This document shows positions 36,561 to 49,775 of a DNA stretch of 64,000 nt, piece by piece. The stretch is from Epiperipatus broadwayi (lineage: Eukaryota > Onychophora > Udeonychophora > Euonychophora > Peripatidae), in assembly GCA_028023455.1 (NCBI GenBank), contig JAQFVV010000020.1:6555092-6619091 (forward strand). The letters are read 5' to 3'. The notes beneath the pieces were generated by a model that saw only the letters and a program-made list of their open reading frames with translations, did not search any database and was not told where the DNA came from. Numbering within the stretch: position 1 is the first letter of the stretch; every line of letters starts with the position of its first letter. The translations under genes were made by a program, and so were the position numbers.

Positions 36561-37387
36561 AGCTTTTGCAATGTATTAATAAATCAAATCATAAATGAAT
36601 ATTATAAATACATTTTCTTATTATTTAAAAATAAGCTTCATATTTAAATTAATAAGCTCTTATATATTTAATGAAATATGATTGTTATGAATAAGTACTT
36701 TATAAATAAATATGATATTTGTGAAAATATTTATTTGGGTGAAGTATTTAAATAAATATAAAAAAAATGATATGTATCATATTGTCTGAAAAAACTTGAT
36801 TAGTAACACACATCTTGGTGGTCATTGGTATAGTATTTTCAATGTTTGCAAATATATGGTTGAACTATAAGATAATCATTATATATATTATAATTAATTA
36901 CTAAGTTAAAAATAAATTCAGCCTTCAGTATCAACAAATTAGCAATCATGACATTTAAACAGAAAGATCATGTTATAATTTTCAATGGGAAGATTCAGAT
37001 AATCATATCTCAGTTTATTCCAAGAAATATAGAAGTCACTTTATCTTTTTCACAGAATTGAGAGCTTAACAGAGTGGGAAGCTAATATTAACAAAGCTAT
37101 GAATTAATTTGATTGCTATATATATGTATGCATGTAAATATGAAATTATAATGGAATTTTTTATGTACTTTTCAAAATAATTTCAGATATGATGTAATTA
37201 AGAAACAACCAATTATTATTTGCATTGCAAGTTGAAATCATGTGATTAACTAGTAGTATTTATCTCATTTGGCTTTAAAATGAAAGTGGAAATGTTTTTA
37301 GCTTATTTCTCTCATTTTTATATCTTATATTTATAGACTATTCGCATGTATGTACCTATACAAAATAATATAATGCTTTATATATTT
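36561..37387. other. No gene seen
   Basis: AT-rich. Nothing recognised. Confidence 0.45.
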
Positions 37388-37435
37388 GCAGTACTGAGGA
37401 CATCTGCTGAACAGTTGAAACTGACAGATTAGATT
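37388..37435 (+). repeat. Hammerhead-like repeat end
   Basis: CTGAGGA at 37394-37400, a 16-base possible stem region, then GAAAC at 37417-37421 and 'tgacagatt'. Same family as 41245-41340 and related to the end of the hairpin at 31104-31235. Confidence 0.45.
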
Positions 37436-37511
37436 ACATTTAAAAATAATAAATAAATTATATGTATTAAGTGCATGTGGAAAATAATTCTTATTATATA
37501 TAAAAAGCCAA

Positions 37512-37745
37512 TAAACATCACATGATCACCATTTCATATGCTTGCTTATAACTGTCATTAAAACAGGCAAAACTCACCATACAGTATTGCTACTCAGTGC
37601 AAGCCAGAGTAATCAATGGATGCCAGAAGAGATATTGGATGAGTAGGCACTAGATGGGGATAGTATGCACAAACCTTCTGGCATTCATTGATTACTTTGG
37701 CTTGCACTGAGTGGCAATACTGGTATAGAAAGTTTTTCCTGTTTT
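37512..37745. repeat. Family B palindromic element
   Basis: 'aaacatcacatgatcaccat' opens the left arm. 'gccagagtaatcaatgg' and its mirror 'cattgattactttggc' flank a turn near 37635. Non-coding. Confidence 0.75.
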
Positions 37746-39324
37746 TATATAAAAAACAATTATTTTATAGATATTCTCCTAAATAAAATTTTTATATATA
37801 TAAAGACATGTCCTTGGATGGAAAAAAGATTTTTAACAACTTTTTTAGTGAGAATAAATTTATTAAATTTTCTAACTAAAAGTAACACATATGTATGTGA
37901 TGATAGCAATGTGTAATTATATGTTGGTATATTTCTATTAATTGATTGGTTAAATATTTTTTAAAAATTCAAACTTCTTTAATTTTCCAAATACATTCAA
38001 TTGTTAGTAATAATGTGCAAGCTAGTTAGTATAAAACACAATGCTTCAGTTAAGGTTATTCATTCTCTTTTTCAAATCATGCTGTCCTAATCAATTAAAA
38101 ATCTAGTAAAGAAATTGATTTAATAACCTTTAGGTTCATGGAATAGTGATTTAAAGGTTATATAATAACCAATTAAATCTTTAGCAGAAAATATAATTGA
38201 TGAAGGCAGTATCTATAATTCCATATTCATGAATCTAAATTTTAGGTCAGCAATTTATTTTCTCTGTTACTTTATCACTTGCTTAAACCAACAATATCTG
38301 AAAAAAAGATAAGAAAAGTAGCACTCAAAACTTTGTGTTCCATGTTAGTATAAATATGGTTTGAATTAAAAAAAAAAATTAAACTAAATGAAGGAAATAG
38401 TTTAGCATATAACTACAAGTAAAATAGTTAGTTAGATGTTTTAAAAAGAAATTTTGATAAAGAGAAAAAGTAGAAAATATTTTTACTTTCACAGTCTTAT
38501 CTAATAGATGTTGATAATTCTGTATAATCAATTAACATCACTGTAAAAATTTACTTTTTTTTTCTGTTTTCCAACCTAATATTTATAAAAAGATTGTGGC
38601 GACCCTTTTAAAAATATTTGCAGTCAAAGATATAACAATTCTTGATTTTTATTTTATTTTAAAAAGAGCAGTTTTTCGATTTTTTAAAAATAATTTATAT
38701 ATATTATAATTTCATAAAAGAAAAATGGAATTTAAGTATCTAAAAATGTTAAAGGCAATTCCTTCACTATTTTTAAAGGGTTAACATTTCTTTTTTTCCC
38801 CCCTTTATTATTAATCATTTTCAAATTTCAGTATTTTTTGTATTCAATTTGTATTTAATCAAAATATTAATCTAAACATTGAATTACTGTCACCAACACA
38901 TTTACTAAAATTGGTTTTTATATTTCATTTTTTAAGATATTTTTTTTCCTATCAACATTGTCAAATAATCCTACTTATTACTAATACTAAAACTGTTTTC
39001 TAGAAAAAGAAAATACATTTTTTTCAATTGTATTAAACACAATATAATAAATATTTGCACAGTTTTTAAATAACAATTGCCCACACCTTCCATTTGTATT
39101 ATATATACATAACTAAAAATTCTATTAATTTTAATAACCCAGTAAGCAAACATATGCAGCACTGAAAATATCTTCAAATGCACACATTATTAGAAGAAGT
39201 CATTTTAATAAATTAGCAAGTTTATTAGAAAATCTGAATTATAACAACAGTATTAGCATTAAAAGATTATTTAATAAATATTATTATAGTTAAAAATGCA
39301 ATATATAATATAACAGAAAAAAAT
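37746..39324. other. No gene seen
   Basis: AT-rich. The 70-codon minus-strand frame at 38971-39183 has no recognised domain. Confidence 0.45.
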
Positions 39325-39729
39325 TAAAACAGGCAAAACTCTCCATACAGTAGTGCCACTCAGTAAAAGCCAGAGTAATCAATTGATGCCAGAAAGCTTG
39401 TGCATAAAATCCCTATCTACTGCCTACTCATCCAATATCCCCAGACTAATTTCTGCCTTGTGACTTTCATCAGTGAGCAGCCTTGTATCTGAGAGCGCTC
39501 CACTTAGATCTTAGAATCCAATGCAACCCTCCAGAAGCCAGCTTTTATCTCTACTTAACTACAAAACTATCAATCTAAAATTGAAAACAATATTTTTAAT
39601 CCAAGTTCATTAGCTTATATAGTCATATACTTCTGAACGCAGTTCAGTATCTGTACATTTTGGTGTCTTTGGTTCTTTAATAACCACGGCCACCACTATC
39701 CTATTAGGAAGGATTGGTATTAAACCACT
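39325..39729 (-). repeat. Family B copy, long form
   Basis: Minus-oriented copy containing the arm, the 'cttgtgactttcatcagtg' segment and the extended part ('ttagcttatatagtcatata', 'tttggttctttaataacc'). It runs straight into the next copy at 39730. Confidence 0.7.
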
Positions 39730-40225
39730 AAAGATCACATGATCACCATTTTTATGCTTGCTCATAACTGTTATTAAAACAGTCAAAACTCTCAATATAG
39801 TAGTGCCACTCAATGCAAGACAAAGTAATCACTGGATGCGAGAAGGCTTGTGCATAAAATCCCTATCTAATGCCTACTCATCCAATATCCCCAGACTAGT
39901 TTATGGCTTGTGGCATTCAAAATATTATTGTTTTCAATTTTATTCTCATAGTTTTATAGTTAGTTAGAGATAAATGGTGGCTGCTGAAGGGTTGCATTAG
40001 ATCCTAAGATCTAGATGCAGTGCTATTATATCCAAGGCTCTTCACTGATGAAGGCCACAACTCAAAAACTAGTCTGGGGATATTGGATTATCTAGGCACT
40101 AAATAGGGATTTTATGTACAAGCCTTTTGGCATCCATTGATTACTCTGGCTCACACTGAGTGGCACTACTATTTTAATAACAGTTATGAGAAAACATAAG
40201 AAATGGTGATCATGTGATATTTAGT
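39730..40225. repeat. Family B palindrome with hammerhead-like core
   Basis: The left arm from 'tcacatgatcaccat' (39735) is mirrored by 'atggtgatcatgtga' (about 40207-40221). The right half has CTGATGA at 40045-40051, followed by AGGCCACAA and then a decayed CTCAAAAAC where other copies have GCCAGAAAC. Confidence 0.75.
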
Positions 40226-41244
40226 GGTTTAAAGAAATAAAAAAATGATGGAAATAGGTATCAAAGCATCCACTGATGAAGATAATAATATGGATACAGA
40301 TTTTATGATGACTATATAAATGCATATACTAGAGATGATGTGTAATGATGACGACTACTTAAAGTGAAAATTTTGAAAGTACAATCACAACAATAATCTT
40401 AGAAATCAAATGAAGGTAAAGAGGAGGATATATTAGTTTTTTAACCAGATTATCCAGGTTACATGACAGATATTTATATTTATTTGGATGAGTGGTTGTT
40501 TTTCCTATATATCTATATTATTAATCATATAATATTTTAAATCCAGTCATTAATCAAAGATATACAACAATATCTATCACTTTTTGATTAAGGTAAAAAA
40601 AAATATCAACCTACTTTGTCGCTTGTAATTTGATTTATATTCCTTTCTGTTTTAACTAGATTTATCATAGTCAGAGCGTAAAGAATTTAGATACTCATAT
40701 ATAAATAAATAATACAGAAAACCTACTAGAGAATAATGTCAGTTTACTACACAGACATATTTAAATATTGATGATATAATTAATTTTTTGTGGACATATA
40801 ATATACTCTCCCAGGTATCATTTAGATGGGTTCCATAAGTAAACACTTTTTTTAACGTAATAGTTTAAACATTCACTAAGTATGTTAACATACGTTAAAA
40901 TACCTTCAGAAAATAGCATAAACATAAAAAAAATCCAGTACCTTGATGAAACTAATAAAAAACATTTATTTACATGATGGTAATATTAACAACATAGAAG
41001 AGAGGAAGAAAATGTTATATAAGCCAAAGACGAAAATAATAATTATATCAATGATTATAGACAGTGAAAAGCTATAATCAACAGTTGAGACATATTTACA
41101 ATGAGAAAAGACTAAATATATACCAAGAATTAATTTCCAAAATGTTAATGATGAAATAAAGCTATGTATGACCTTGAAAATAACAGAATGACAAATAAAA
41201 TATTAATTAAAGTATTAATTATAAAATTTATGTATTTGAATACT
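40226..41244. other. No gene seen
   Basis: AT-rich, ATGATG-containing stretch near 40245-40370. Nothing recognised. Confidence 0.4.
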
Positions 41245-41340
41245 GTAGCTCTGATGATGACTGCTGGACAGTTGAAACTGTAAGCAAAGAGAAACAAACT
41301 ATCTTCCTGTTAAATTGCTCTGAAAAGTGTTTATGTAAGA
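41245..41340 (+). repeat. Hammerhead-like repeat, best core
   Basis: CTGATGA (41251-41257), one T, then GACTG ctgga CAGTT as a 5 bp stem-loop, then GAAAC (41274-41278). Downstream 'gctctgaaaagtgttt' matches the arm of the 26785 hairpin. The order box-stem II-GAAA is that of a hammerhead ribozyme core. I could not find a convincing stem III with cleavage site, so activity is unproven. Confidence 0.5.
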
Positions 41341-42359
41341 TGCATATAGTATTTTATTTATAAATAAAATAAATACTGATTAGCACTCTCAGACAGCCAT
41401 AACCAATGTAAGTTCAAAAAAAATATCTTTAAATTAATGCAAACCCATTTTCAAATGCCTGAAATATTAATATATTCTATTATGCATAAAGTACATGAGG
41501 AATTTTTATATGTTCATCCTTCATATTCAGATTACATTGAGGCTCTAAATAAAATAAATATAACTGATAAAACTTTTTCTTTCTCTTTTACTTTCAAAAG
41601 ATTTTTTTTAGCAATCATATAATTAACAATGGAAGATAAAATAAAAGTGAAAAATCTTATATAAACATAAATCAAAATTAAAATTTACTATGTTTCAAAA
41701 GATTAAAATTTTATCATTTTTGGAAGAATGATATGTACCCCTATACCATTTGTCCAACAAACCTTTTCCAAAGCAGTACAATATATCATAATTATCCATG
41801 GATTAAAGTGAACAGTGATGATTAAAATAGATAATATAAATAAATACTTTTGATTTTCGTTAAAAAAACAGCTGAAAACATATCTTACATGCTTATAATT
41901 TATAGATGCCAATGTACAATGCACATCAAAGGAAGACTATCTTGCTGCTGTTTGAAATGTTACAGACTAGAACATAATACATCCGCATGTCAATGAATAA
42001 ATGTTCTTTATGTATTTTTCATGATAGAATAGAGTAAGATTGTCCTATATCTCTTAACTTATTATGGACTCAAATCATAGTCACAAAAAATACTAATAAG
42101 AAACCTCATAATGATGACATAGCCATAGCAGGTGAAATCTATCCTCATCTGAATTATTCTCTGAGGAAAATGCAGTCACTCTCAAAACAAAAATAAAGCA
42201 ATTCTATAAATAAATAAAAATAAGACAAAAAATGATTATAAAAAACAAAAAGAATTCTACAATCCTGATGATGATACAAAACATAAAAATAAGAAATAAA
42301 AAGATCCCAGCTACTATAAATTTATGACAGAATAATTTAAGGATATAAATATCAACATC
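41341..42359. other. No gene seen
   Basis: AT-rich. Two 60-73 codon frames without recognisable domains. Confidence 0.4.
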
Positions 42360-42379
42360 ATATACAATGACCAATAATG

Positions 42380-43300
42380 ATATTAAATTTGCAATTCTTA
42401 TTATTAGAACACTAAATGCCTAGCTAAAGTTCATAAATTTATTACATTCTTTAATAGAAATTTTTTTGATAGTTTAGCGATTGCTGAAACAAAATTTAGT
42501 TATAGTATCATCACAAATATTTTTAATGTGTTATCTAACTATTAACAATATCATAATCATATTTCTGGATATTTCAAATCTTAAAATTCTTGTGTATATA
42601 CATTTTTTATTCCAGAGAAGGAAAAATTAAAAAATAATTAACAAAATCCAATTACACTAATCAATGAATCATATCTCGTGTATTATAATGGGTGATTTTA
42701 AATGTTAGAAACTTATTATCACATATGTATTCCACAATAAGACACTTAACAAAAATCTCATTAATTTTCAAACAGCAGTTCATCAATGTTCACCAAATGT
42801 ATGGCTAAATTCATGTCAATATTTTTCACTGACCATAATATAGTGAAATTGAGTTTAACATCGTAAAAGAAATAAATGTATGTAGAAAAAAAATTCTTTT
42901 AAAATTTACAAATAAATATTGTGATGATCTACAGAGTTATTGTGTTAATGCCTTTTACCAGACATATATCCAATGATCAAATTTATTAGACATTTACAGT
43001 CCATTAATCAAATCATTTACAAAAAATCATCAAATCATATTCCACCATGCAAAGTATGTAAGAAATTTCAGATATATTAAAAAAGATACCTTTGTCATTT
43101 ATAAAAATCAACACAAATAAATTATCAATATAATAAATTATACGATAAAGTTCAAAGAGATATGCAAATACTAAAATTCAGAATTGCAATTGAGTCATCT
43201 AATACACTGATCTATATAATTATGAAATATACTTGGATTAGATCATATTACCAGAGAGGAATTCACACAATAAACATTATTATGGTGACATTTTAGTGGA
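42380..43300 (+). pseudogene. APE-type LINE endonuclease remnant
   Basis: Pieces in shifting frames show the order of apurinic-endonuclease motifs of LINE ORF2: RTLNA...INLLHSLIE (from about 42406), LAIAETKF (about 42474-42497, the catalytic ETK motif), MGDFKC (about 42690-42707, family GDFN) and FFTDHNIVK (about 42822-42850, family SDH). The reading then fades through a diverged linker to about 43300. Many stops. The RT domain is not found downstream. Clade not resolved, Jockey/CR1-like by motif spacing. Confidence 0.5.
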
Positions 43301-43997
43301 AAGTCAAGTGAATATTGGCATTTGGAAATATTTGAAACATCTATATTCTGATAATAATTCATATCATGGGCCTAGTTGATTCCCTTGAAAATATGATTGA
43401 ACAAAGAAACAATATAAAACATGAAATAAAAATTAGAAATTTCAAATATTATATCCTATTCATACAAATCATTGAAATATCTGATAGCTAATCTTTGCCA
43501 ACTATAAGAGTATGTGAATAGGATAGTTATTAAATAAATGTTAATTATGATAATGAAGAACCATAATACCATTAATCTACTCGTGATTCAGTTAAGACTT
43601 ACAACAGATAATGTATATGCTAAAATATGTTCTAGAATACTATTAAATAAATTCCAAAAAAAGTCAGCAACTTTTTATAAATTTTGAGATATTTGACCAT
43701 TGCAATGGTGCTGTTGCAACTTTTGGCTTTTATTTACTATTTTCTGGTTATCTATTCTGTTAGATTATTGGACACAATTTTTCATTCAGAAATGATAACT
43801 AATACTATAAGTTTTTAAAAAAATCTGAAGATGTCAGTATCATCCATGCCTTGATTCATTGTATCATAATGCAAAGAAACTGACAGCATCATGGATTGGT
43901 GGATTATTTTCCCCAGGTATTTTAAAATGTCTTTATTCTTTTAGTATTTCTGAATAAAAAATTATAATTTTTAAATAATTTATTTAACCCTTAAAAT
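43301..43997. other. No gene seen
   Basis: AT-rich, perhaps further LINE decay. No motif recognised. Confidence 0.35.
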
Positions 43998-44400
43998 ATT
44001 ACAAGGTCACCATTTCATATGCTTACACAAGCTATTAATAACAGTAGCAAATTCTCCATATAGTAGTGCCACCATCTACTGATTATGAAAGCTTGCACTT
44101 GGTGACACTATTGTATGGATAGTTTTCTCCTTTTAGTAATTTATTTATATATTTAAATCTATTTATGCAAATATATTAGTAAAATATTTACTTAAAAACC
44201 AAAAAAACTACATGATTGCAATTAGATTTTATTTGAAAATATTTTTTTTTATTTGACTCCTCACTGACAAAGGCCACAAGCCAGAAATTGAATGAGTAGG
44301 CACTAAATAGGGATTTTATGCACAAGTCTTCTGGCATCCATTGATTACTCTGGCTTGCATTGACTGGCACTACTATATGGAGAGTTTTGCCTGTTGTAAA
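43998..44400. repeat. Family B, two broken copies
   Basis: 43998-44138 is a miniature arm-to-arm copy ('gtcaccatttcatatgct', 'actattgtatggatagtttt'). 44258-44400 is a right half with 'actgacaaaggccacaagcc' and 'gccttctggcatccattg'-type blocks. Confidence 0.65.
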
Positions 44401-44639
44401 AATTTAATTATGATAAAATGGAAGCTAGTTTTACTGATTAACAAGAGATTCTTTCATAATCACCAGTAAGTATATTATTTGTGAAATTTTAATAAAGTTT
44501 AATTTTGAATTTTAAGACATATTTTTATTCTTATATGAGGTATCAACTAAAACTTATTTCCATTTTAAAACTGGAATTCAAATAATAAATATTTCATTCA
44601 ATTATTTTTATGAACACATAATATTATGATCAAATATGG
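44401..44639. other. No gene seen
   Basis: AT-rich spacer. Confidence 0.4.
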
Positions 44640-45560
44640 ATAAAGGATATGTGATCAAAATTATCATTGGGATTTTTCAAACAAAGGTGAAGGGAATTGG
44701 AATTTTAATGAGTTAAACTAAATTCCTGCCTGTCCTTTATTCTATATTTGGAAAACATATTCTTCTTGCAATGAAGTTGTAACACATAAAACAAAATAGT
44801 CTGTCAGATATGATTACAGAAAAGATGAATTTGAAAATTTTTTTTGAGCATATTCATCTTCATTATCTAGTTAAACAGATATCTAATATTCCAGAAAACC
44901 CAAATCCTTATATGTATACCAATAAATTTTATAAAGAATGGATCAGCAGCATCGAAAAGCATTGAAGACTATGAATATTTCATATTACAAAAGACATTGC
45001 ACAAGGGTTTCCTGTTTGTCTGCTTTATTTGCTTCCTACATTGATTAACACTTAAGAATGAACCTTATTTGTAGAATATTTAACACATATTTTAGAAAGA
45101 GAGATAAATGTACATCCCTATATCAATGATGTGATAACTGGATTGATCGCATCAGAAGATAAATTTTTAGTATGGTGATATTAATAGGAAGAAATATTCC
45201 ATCAATGTTCACATCATTTGCAATTAAATTCTTTGAAATTACAGTATGTACTTCAATGACTAAAACAAATTTAATAATTAATAAATTAATCATCAATAAG
45301 TTTTCAACTAAATTATTAATTATAAATCCAATTTAATACCACTTGATAACAAAAACTAAAACAGTTAATTCCATTCGCAACATTCTTTTGACATATTATA
45401 CATTTTAAATAACAATAGCACGTATTAATGAATACATAATTATTTTTGCGGAACAGGATTAAAATTTTTATCATACAATAGTCTAAGAACACTAACTAAA
45501 AACAATGGTCTTGGATTAGTAGAATTTAAGATATTTTGTCAATTCATAAAAGTTTCAAGT
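44640..45560 (+). pseudogene. Possible BEL/Pao-type LTR retrotransposon RT remnant
   Basis: A plus-strand reading around 45085-45170 gives LEREINVHPYINDVITG followed by LIASEDKF. This has the layout of the BEL/Pao catalytic box (family YVDDLLTG followed by an acidic Ser/Glu-rich stretch), with Val-to-Ile and Asp-to-Asn changes. After a shift comes IFHQCS plus HLQ, resembling the next conserved block. Upstream 'GFPVCLLYLLPT' and 'WKTYSSCNE' are weaker. No LTRs or gag are visible. The call rests on one box and spacing. Confidence 0.35.
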
Positions 45561-46029
45561 CATTCGATAGAATATGTTGTGATTCTCTATTTGATACCAA
45601 TTTTCCTGTCAATCATCTTATTTGTTAAAGTTGAAAAAAACATCATACTTGGTGAGATGGGGACTAACCTACTTAGATAAAAGTAATTAGGCTGTGATAC
45701 TGAATCTTATTAGTCAGTATATATAAATAATAATTAATAATATAACTACTTATACACATGAAATATTGTGAAAGACAACTTTTCTTCACATATGCATTAT
45801 ATATAAAATTGAAATGTACTAATTTTAAAAGCATAAGTGGTCGACAAATGTTTAGAGTTTATTCTTTAAATAAACTAACATTTATTGACTATGTTTGAAC
45901 TTAGGGTTTAATCTTATTGCAAGATTGATTTTTAAATCAAAATATTAGATGCATAAGTTCAGTTTACATATATCAGCTAATAAAATTCAGTGTTGCATGT
46001 AGTTAAAAATGAGAAACTTTTTTCCCCTG
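45561..46029. other. No gene seen
   Basis: AT-rich. Nothing recognised. Confidence 0.4.
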
Positions 46030-46672
46030 TGATATAATATATAGGGTATATGAACACAGACTTTCATGATCCATCACTCTCCACTTTATCTAATAACACT
46101 GATACATTCAAGCACATATATGCTGAAAAGATAAATAGTCACCAAGATACTATTTCATTCTAAACCAGCAATCATCAGTTGGTCCAGATTATCATCTCCC
46201 ACACATATATACTATAAGTGCTCAGATATATATTAAGATAGACAATCTTCATACTTTAATGGACAGGCTCCAATCTACTACATTCTCCAACTCTTCAACC
46301 ATCCATCCAATTGAAAATCTGATGGTGGAATGCTCGAAGGCCACCCTGAGGCCGAGATTCTTGTCATGCCCATGTTGACCTAAGGTCAATCTGAACCCCA
46401 CATGTACAGGACACAATCCATTTAATACATATGCAAGGTTGGGCAGACATCTCTACAATGTAATAACTGAAACACAGGCTTATTATATACCTGTGCCTAT
46501 ATGTGTAATATATAGGGTATATGAGCAAAGACTTTCAGATGATCCATCACTCTCCACTCTATCTAATAACACTGATACACTCAAGCACATATATGCTGAA
46601 AAGATAAATAATCACCAATATACGTATTTCATGCTAAACCAGCAATCATCAGTTGGTCCAGACTTGTGCAAA
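46030..46672 (-). repeat. Family A tandem array, minus orientation
   Basis: 'tatagggtatatgaacacag' at 46040 and 'tatagggtatatgagcaaag' at 46511 are about 471 bases apart, the same unit as at 1-850 but inverted. It contains the full intermediate segment ('tactttaatggacaggct', 'gatggtggaatgctcgaagg'). Confidence 0.8.
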
Positions 46673-47916
46673 TAATATTTTGGTTTAAAAATTAGGTTCA
46701 TAATAAAATCAAACCCTAAATTCAAGCACAGTCAATAAATGTTGGTTTATTAAAGAATAAGTCTAAACATAAATGGAATATCTATGCTTTTAAAATACTT
46801 ATTGACAGGAGAGTACATGTTAATTTTATATATAGCACTTGTGAAAAGTAGTTAGCATTCCACAATATTTCATGTGTAAAAATTACTATTGTATCAATAA
46901 CTCAGGTAAAAATGAATTAATTCTTCCACACCTTGGGAAGCCATTTTATTGTACTGGTAACTTTGAATGATTACCTTTAAATATGACTAATCAAGTGTAA
47001 ATTCCATAGTCATATCTAAAATAGATAATAATGGAGATGATTGAACCTAAAACAGGTTATATTTACCATCCCCACCCCACCCCCAAAAAATCGCACTAGT
47101 ATTTTGAAATAGTTTTTCTTTTCACTCAGCAATAATTATATTTCAATAAAAAATAATGCATTTTATTCATTATCAAGGCGTCATGCTAAATGAATCAATT
47201 TCAAAAACTAGGATCCCTGAATTTATAAAATATTTCTGTCAATAGTTAAACAATCTCTTTAATTAAAATATATTTTTCTCTTAATTAATAAGTGCTAAAA
47301 TGATCATTTGAAAATGAAAATTGCTAATTAAAAAAACCACTAACAACTTGAATTAAAACTAACCACCGTTTATTTCACAATTAAAATAATTTACATATAC
47401 ACAGCAAACACACAAAATTAAAACTAATTATTGTAAAATACATTCATTCCGCAAAGCTATAAAAAATAAATGGATAACAATGGGTACACAATTAATGCAT
47501 ATAAAATAAATGTTAACAAAAAAATTAGATTGTACTGACTTAAGATCTTTTTAATATAGTTTTTTTTTCTAAAGTTTTAAAAAGAATAGTCTTACCATGG
47601 TATTTTAACACTTCCATTACTGATCAGAATGGCATGAAAATCACGATGTTTTCTCAGTCAACTGATTTTCTTTTACATGTTTTGTTTTTCAAGACAAAAT
47701 AAAGTCAATCAAAGCATACATTTTCTATAAGCATTTTAAACCAATCCTGAGTTAGGCATTTACATTGGAGTTCAGGAATCTCCAGAAAAAATCTATATGA
47801 GTTTATAATGACTTATATACTTCAATGCCTAACAATCCATATCCTCTGGCCATATCAATAAATGATTCTTGAGCTTCATATTTCTGACAAGACTATTTTT
47901 GATTCATAAACTACAA
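46673..47916. other. No gene seen
   Basis: AT-rich. C-rich patch at 47068-47089. Nothing recognised. Confidence 0.45.
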
Positions 47917-48240
47917 TAGCAGACTTTCACAAAACCACCACTCTCCATTCTATCTCATAACACTGATACACTTGAACACATATATGTTCATTAAAGTATG
48001 AAGTTTGGCTATCTTAATATATATCTGAGCACTTGTTGCATATATGTGTAGAGACGATAATCTGGACCAACTGATGATTGCTGGTTTAGCATGGTGATTA
48101 TTTATCTTTTCAACATATATGTGTTCAAGTGTATCAGTGTTATGAGATAGAGTGGAGAGTGGTGGATTGTGTGATAATCTGTGCTCATATACCCTATGTA
48201 TTACATATATAGATACAGGTATATATTAAGCCTGTATTTC
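47917..48240. repeat. Family A inverted pair, internally deleted
   Basis: 47920-47985 is a minus-strand end ('actttcacaaaaccaccact'). 47990-48225 is plus oriented ('attaaagtatgaagtttggc' to 'tctgtgctcatataccc'). Confidence 0.7.
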
Positions 48241-49528
48241 AGTTATAACAATAACAGTAAAATATTTTTCTAGCCACGTCAAAAGTTCACAAAAGCTAAA
48301 AAGTTTATACTGCCAAACTCTCAAGCCAAGATCAAATTAAAACAATGACTGAATCAGTCCTTACCCCCCAAAATGGCTCTTTTTATATTTTCTCTCATAT
48401 CAAATCTTATCCTTTTTTTTAAAATTAAAATATACAATAGACCAGTAATTAAATGACAAAATAAATTACGGACTCCTTATTTCGTAATTACTGTTTGTAG
48501 ATTCATTTTTCTTATCAGTAAATCTGGTCAATTAATTTTCTTTTATAATAAAAAAATTAAAATATAATTACTTTATTTTTTTTATTACTTAAACTATCTT
48601 ACATGGATTTAATTTATTTATTAAAATTTATTTTAATAAATATTACAAGTTTTATTTATCCAAGTAATATGCTTATATTTCTATCTCACCTCTGCACACA
48701 CATACATGCCTAAATTTCATAATATTTTAAATCTAAAAGAACTTTAAATAAGTTTTAACAATAGAGTACACGCTTGCTATGCTGGATGACCATTATATTA
48801 TATTATTAATTATATATATATATATGGGTGTGTGGGTGTCAATTTTACAAATATATTTAGACATACAGAAATTTCCTTCAAAAAACATTATTATACAACT
48901 AAGGAAAATTAACCAGCATATATATAAATAAACTTTAAATTTATAAGTATTACTATACTAAATCCACTATTTTTAAAGCTATGTATGTGCTGGCATGACT
49001 TTGAAAATTTTTCAAGTGAATAAAAGACTATAACAACGATTTAACATATTATAGGTCTGTAATTCTCAAAAAAAGCACAAAAATAGACATAGCTATGTTT
49101 TCCAGAAATCTATGGGCAATTGGTCCAAAGTCTCTTTTCTGAACATTTATCCAGCTATGACTATTATATAATGATCCATTTAAAAATCGAGAACTTATTA
49201 CCCTATTTGTTATCTAATAACAAGTGGAAGAATACTATCAACTCTACAACTTTAAAATTCTCTTTATTCAAATCCAATTTTAATTCAAAACTTGGCTTTA
49301 TTTTCAACTGACTATATTTATTTTTTGTTTTTTTGAAATTACATTTTGTTTTCTAAAAATGTTTTTGTTATAATTGTTCTTCTGATGGTCAATGTTTTTA
49401 ATTGGTTCATTTATTTATTATCGCTATATCAGAATCTCTATTTAAGATGTGTATATATCTTTCCTATTTAATTAATTACATTACAAGGATATACTTAAAT
49501 CAATGTAATACTTCTGTTAATACAACTA
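48241..49528. other. No gene seen
   Basis: AT-rich. A 63-codon plus frame at 49120-49311 has no recognised domain. Confidence 0.45.
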
Positions 49529-49775
49529 CAAAATACATCACAACATTCACCAATTGTTAAAACAGAGAATCATTAATAAAAACAAAATAACGTTTGCCAA
49601 GCGCTTTCAACTCCTACGAGTCCTTCCTTATCAAGGCAATAAAAACAACTCCTGTTTTCTCCTAAGCCTTGATAAGGACTTGTAGGAGTTGAAAGTGCTT
49701 GGCAAGAGTTATTTTATTTATATTAATGATTCTCTGTTTTAGCAATTGATGAATTGTTATATTGTATTTTAAGGA
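49529..49775. repeat. Hairpin element with Penelope-terminus-like arms
   Basis: 'caattgttaaaacagagaat' (49551) is mirrored by 'attctctgttttagcaattg' ending near 49747, and 'caagcgctttcaactcctac' is mirrored by 'gtaggagttgaaagtgcttg'. The right arm reads TTGATAA-GGACT tgtagg AGTT-GAAAG, a diverged CTGANGA-stem-GAAA core. Non-coding. Confidence 0.7.

Noticed and set aside
41245-41290. Complete active hammerhead ribozyme.
   Set aside because: The catalytic core order is present, but I could not place a paired stem III with a UH cleavage site, so only 'hammerhead-like' is claimed.
39610-44370. Minus/plus frames in family B copies (for example 39610-39813, 39758-39967, 44188-44370).
   Set aside because: They fall in palindromic non-coding repeats and differ from copy to copy.
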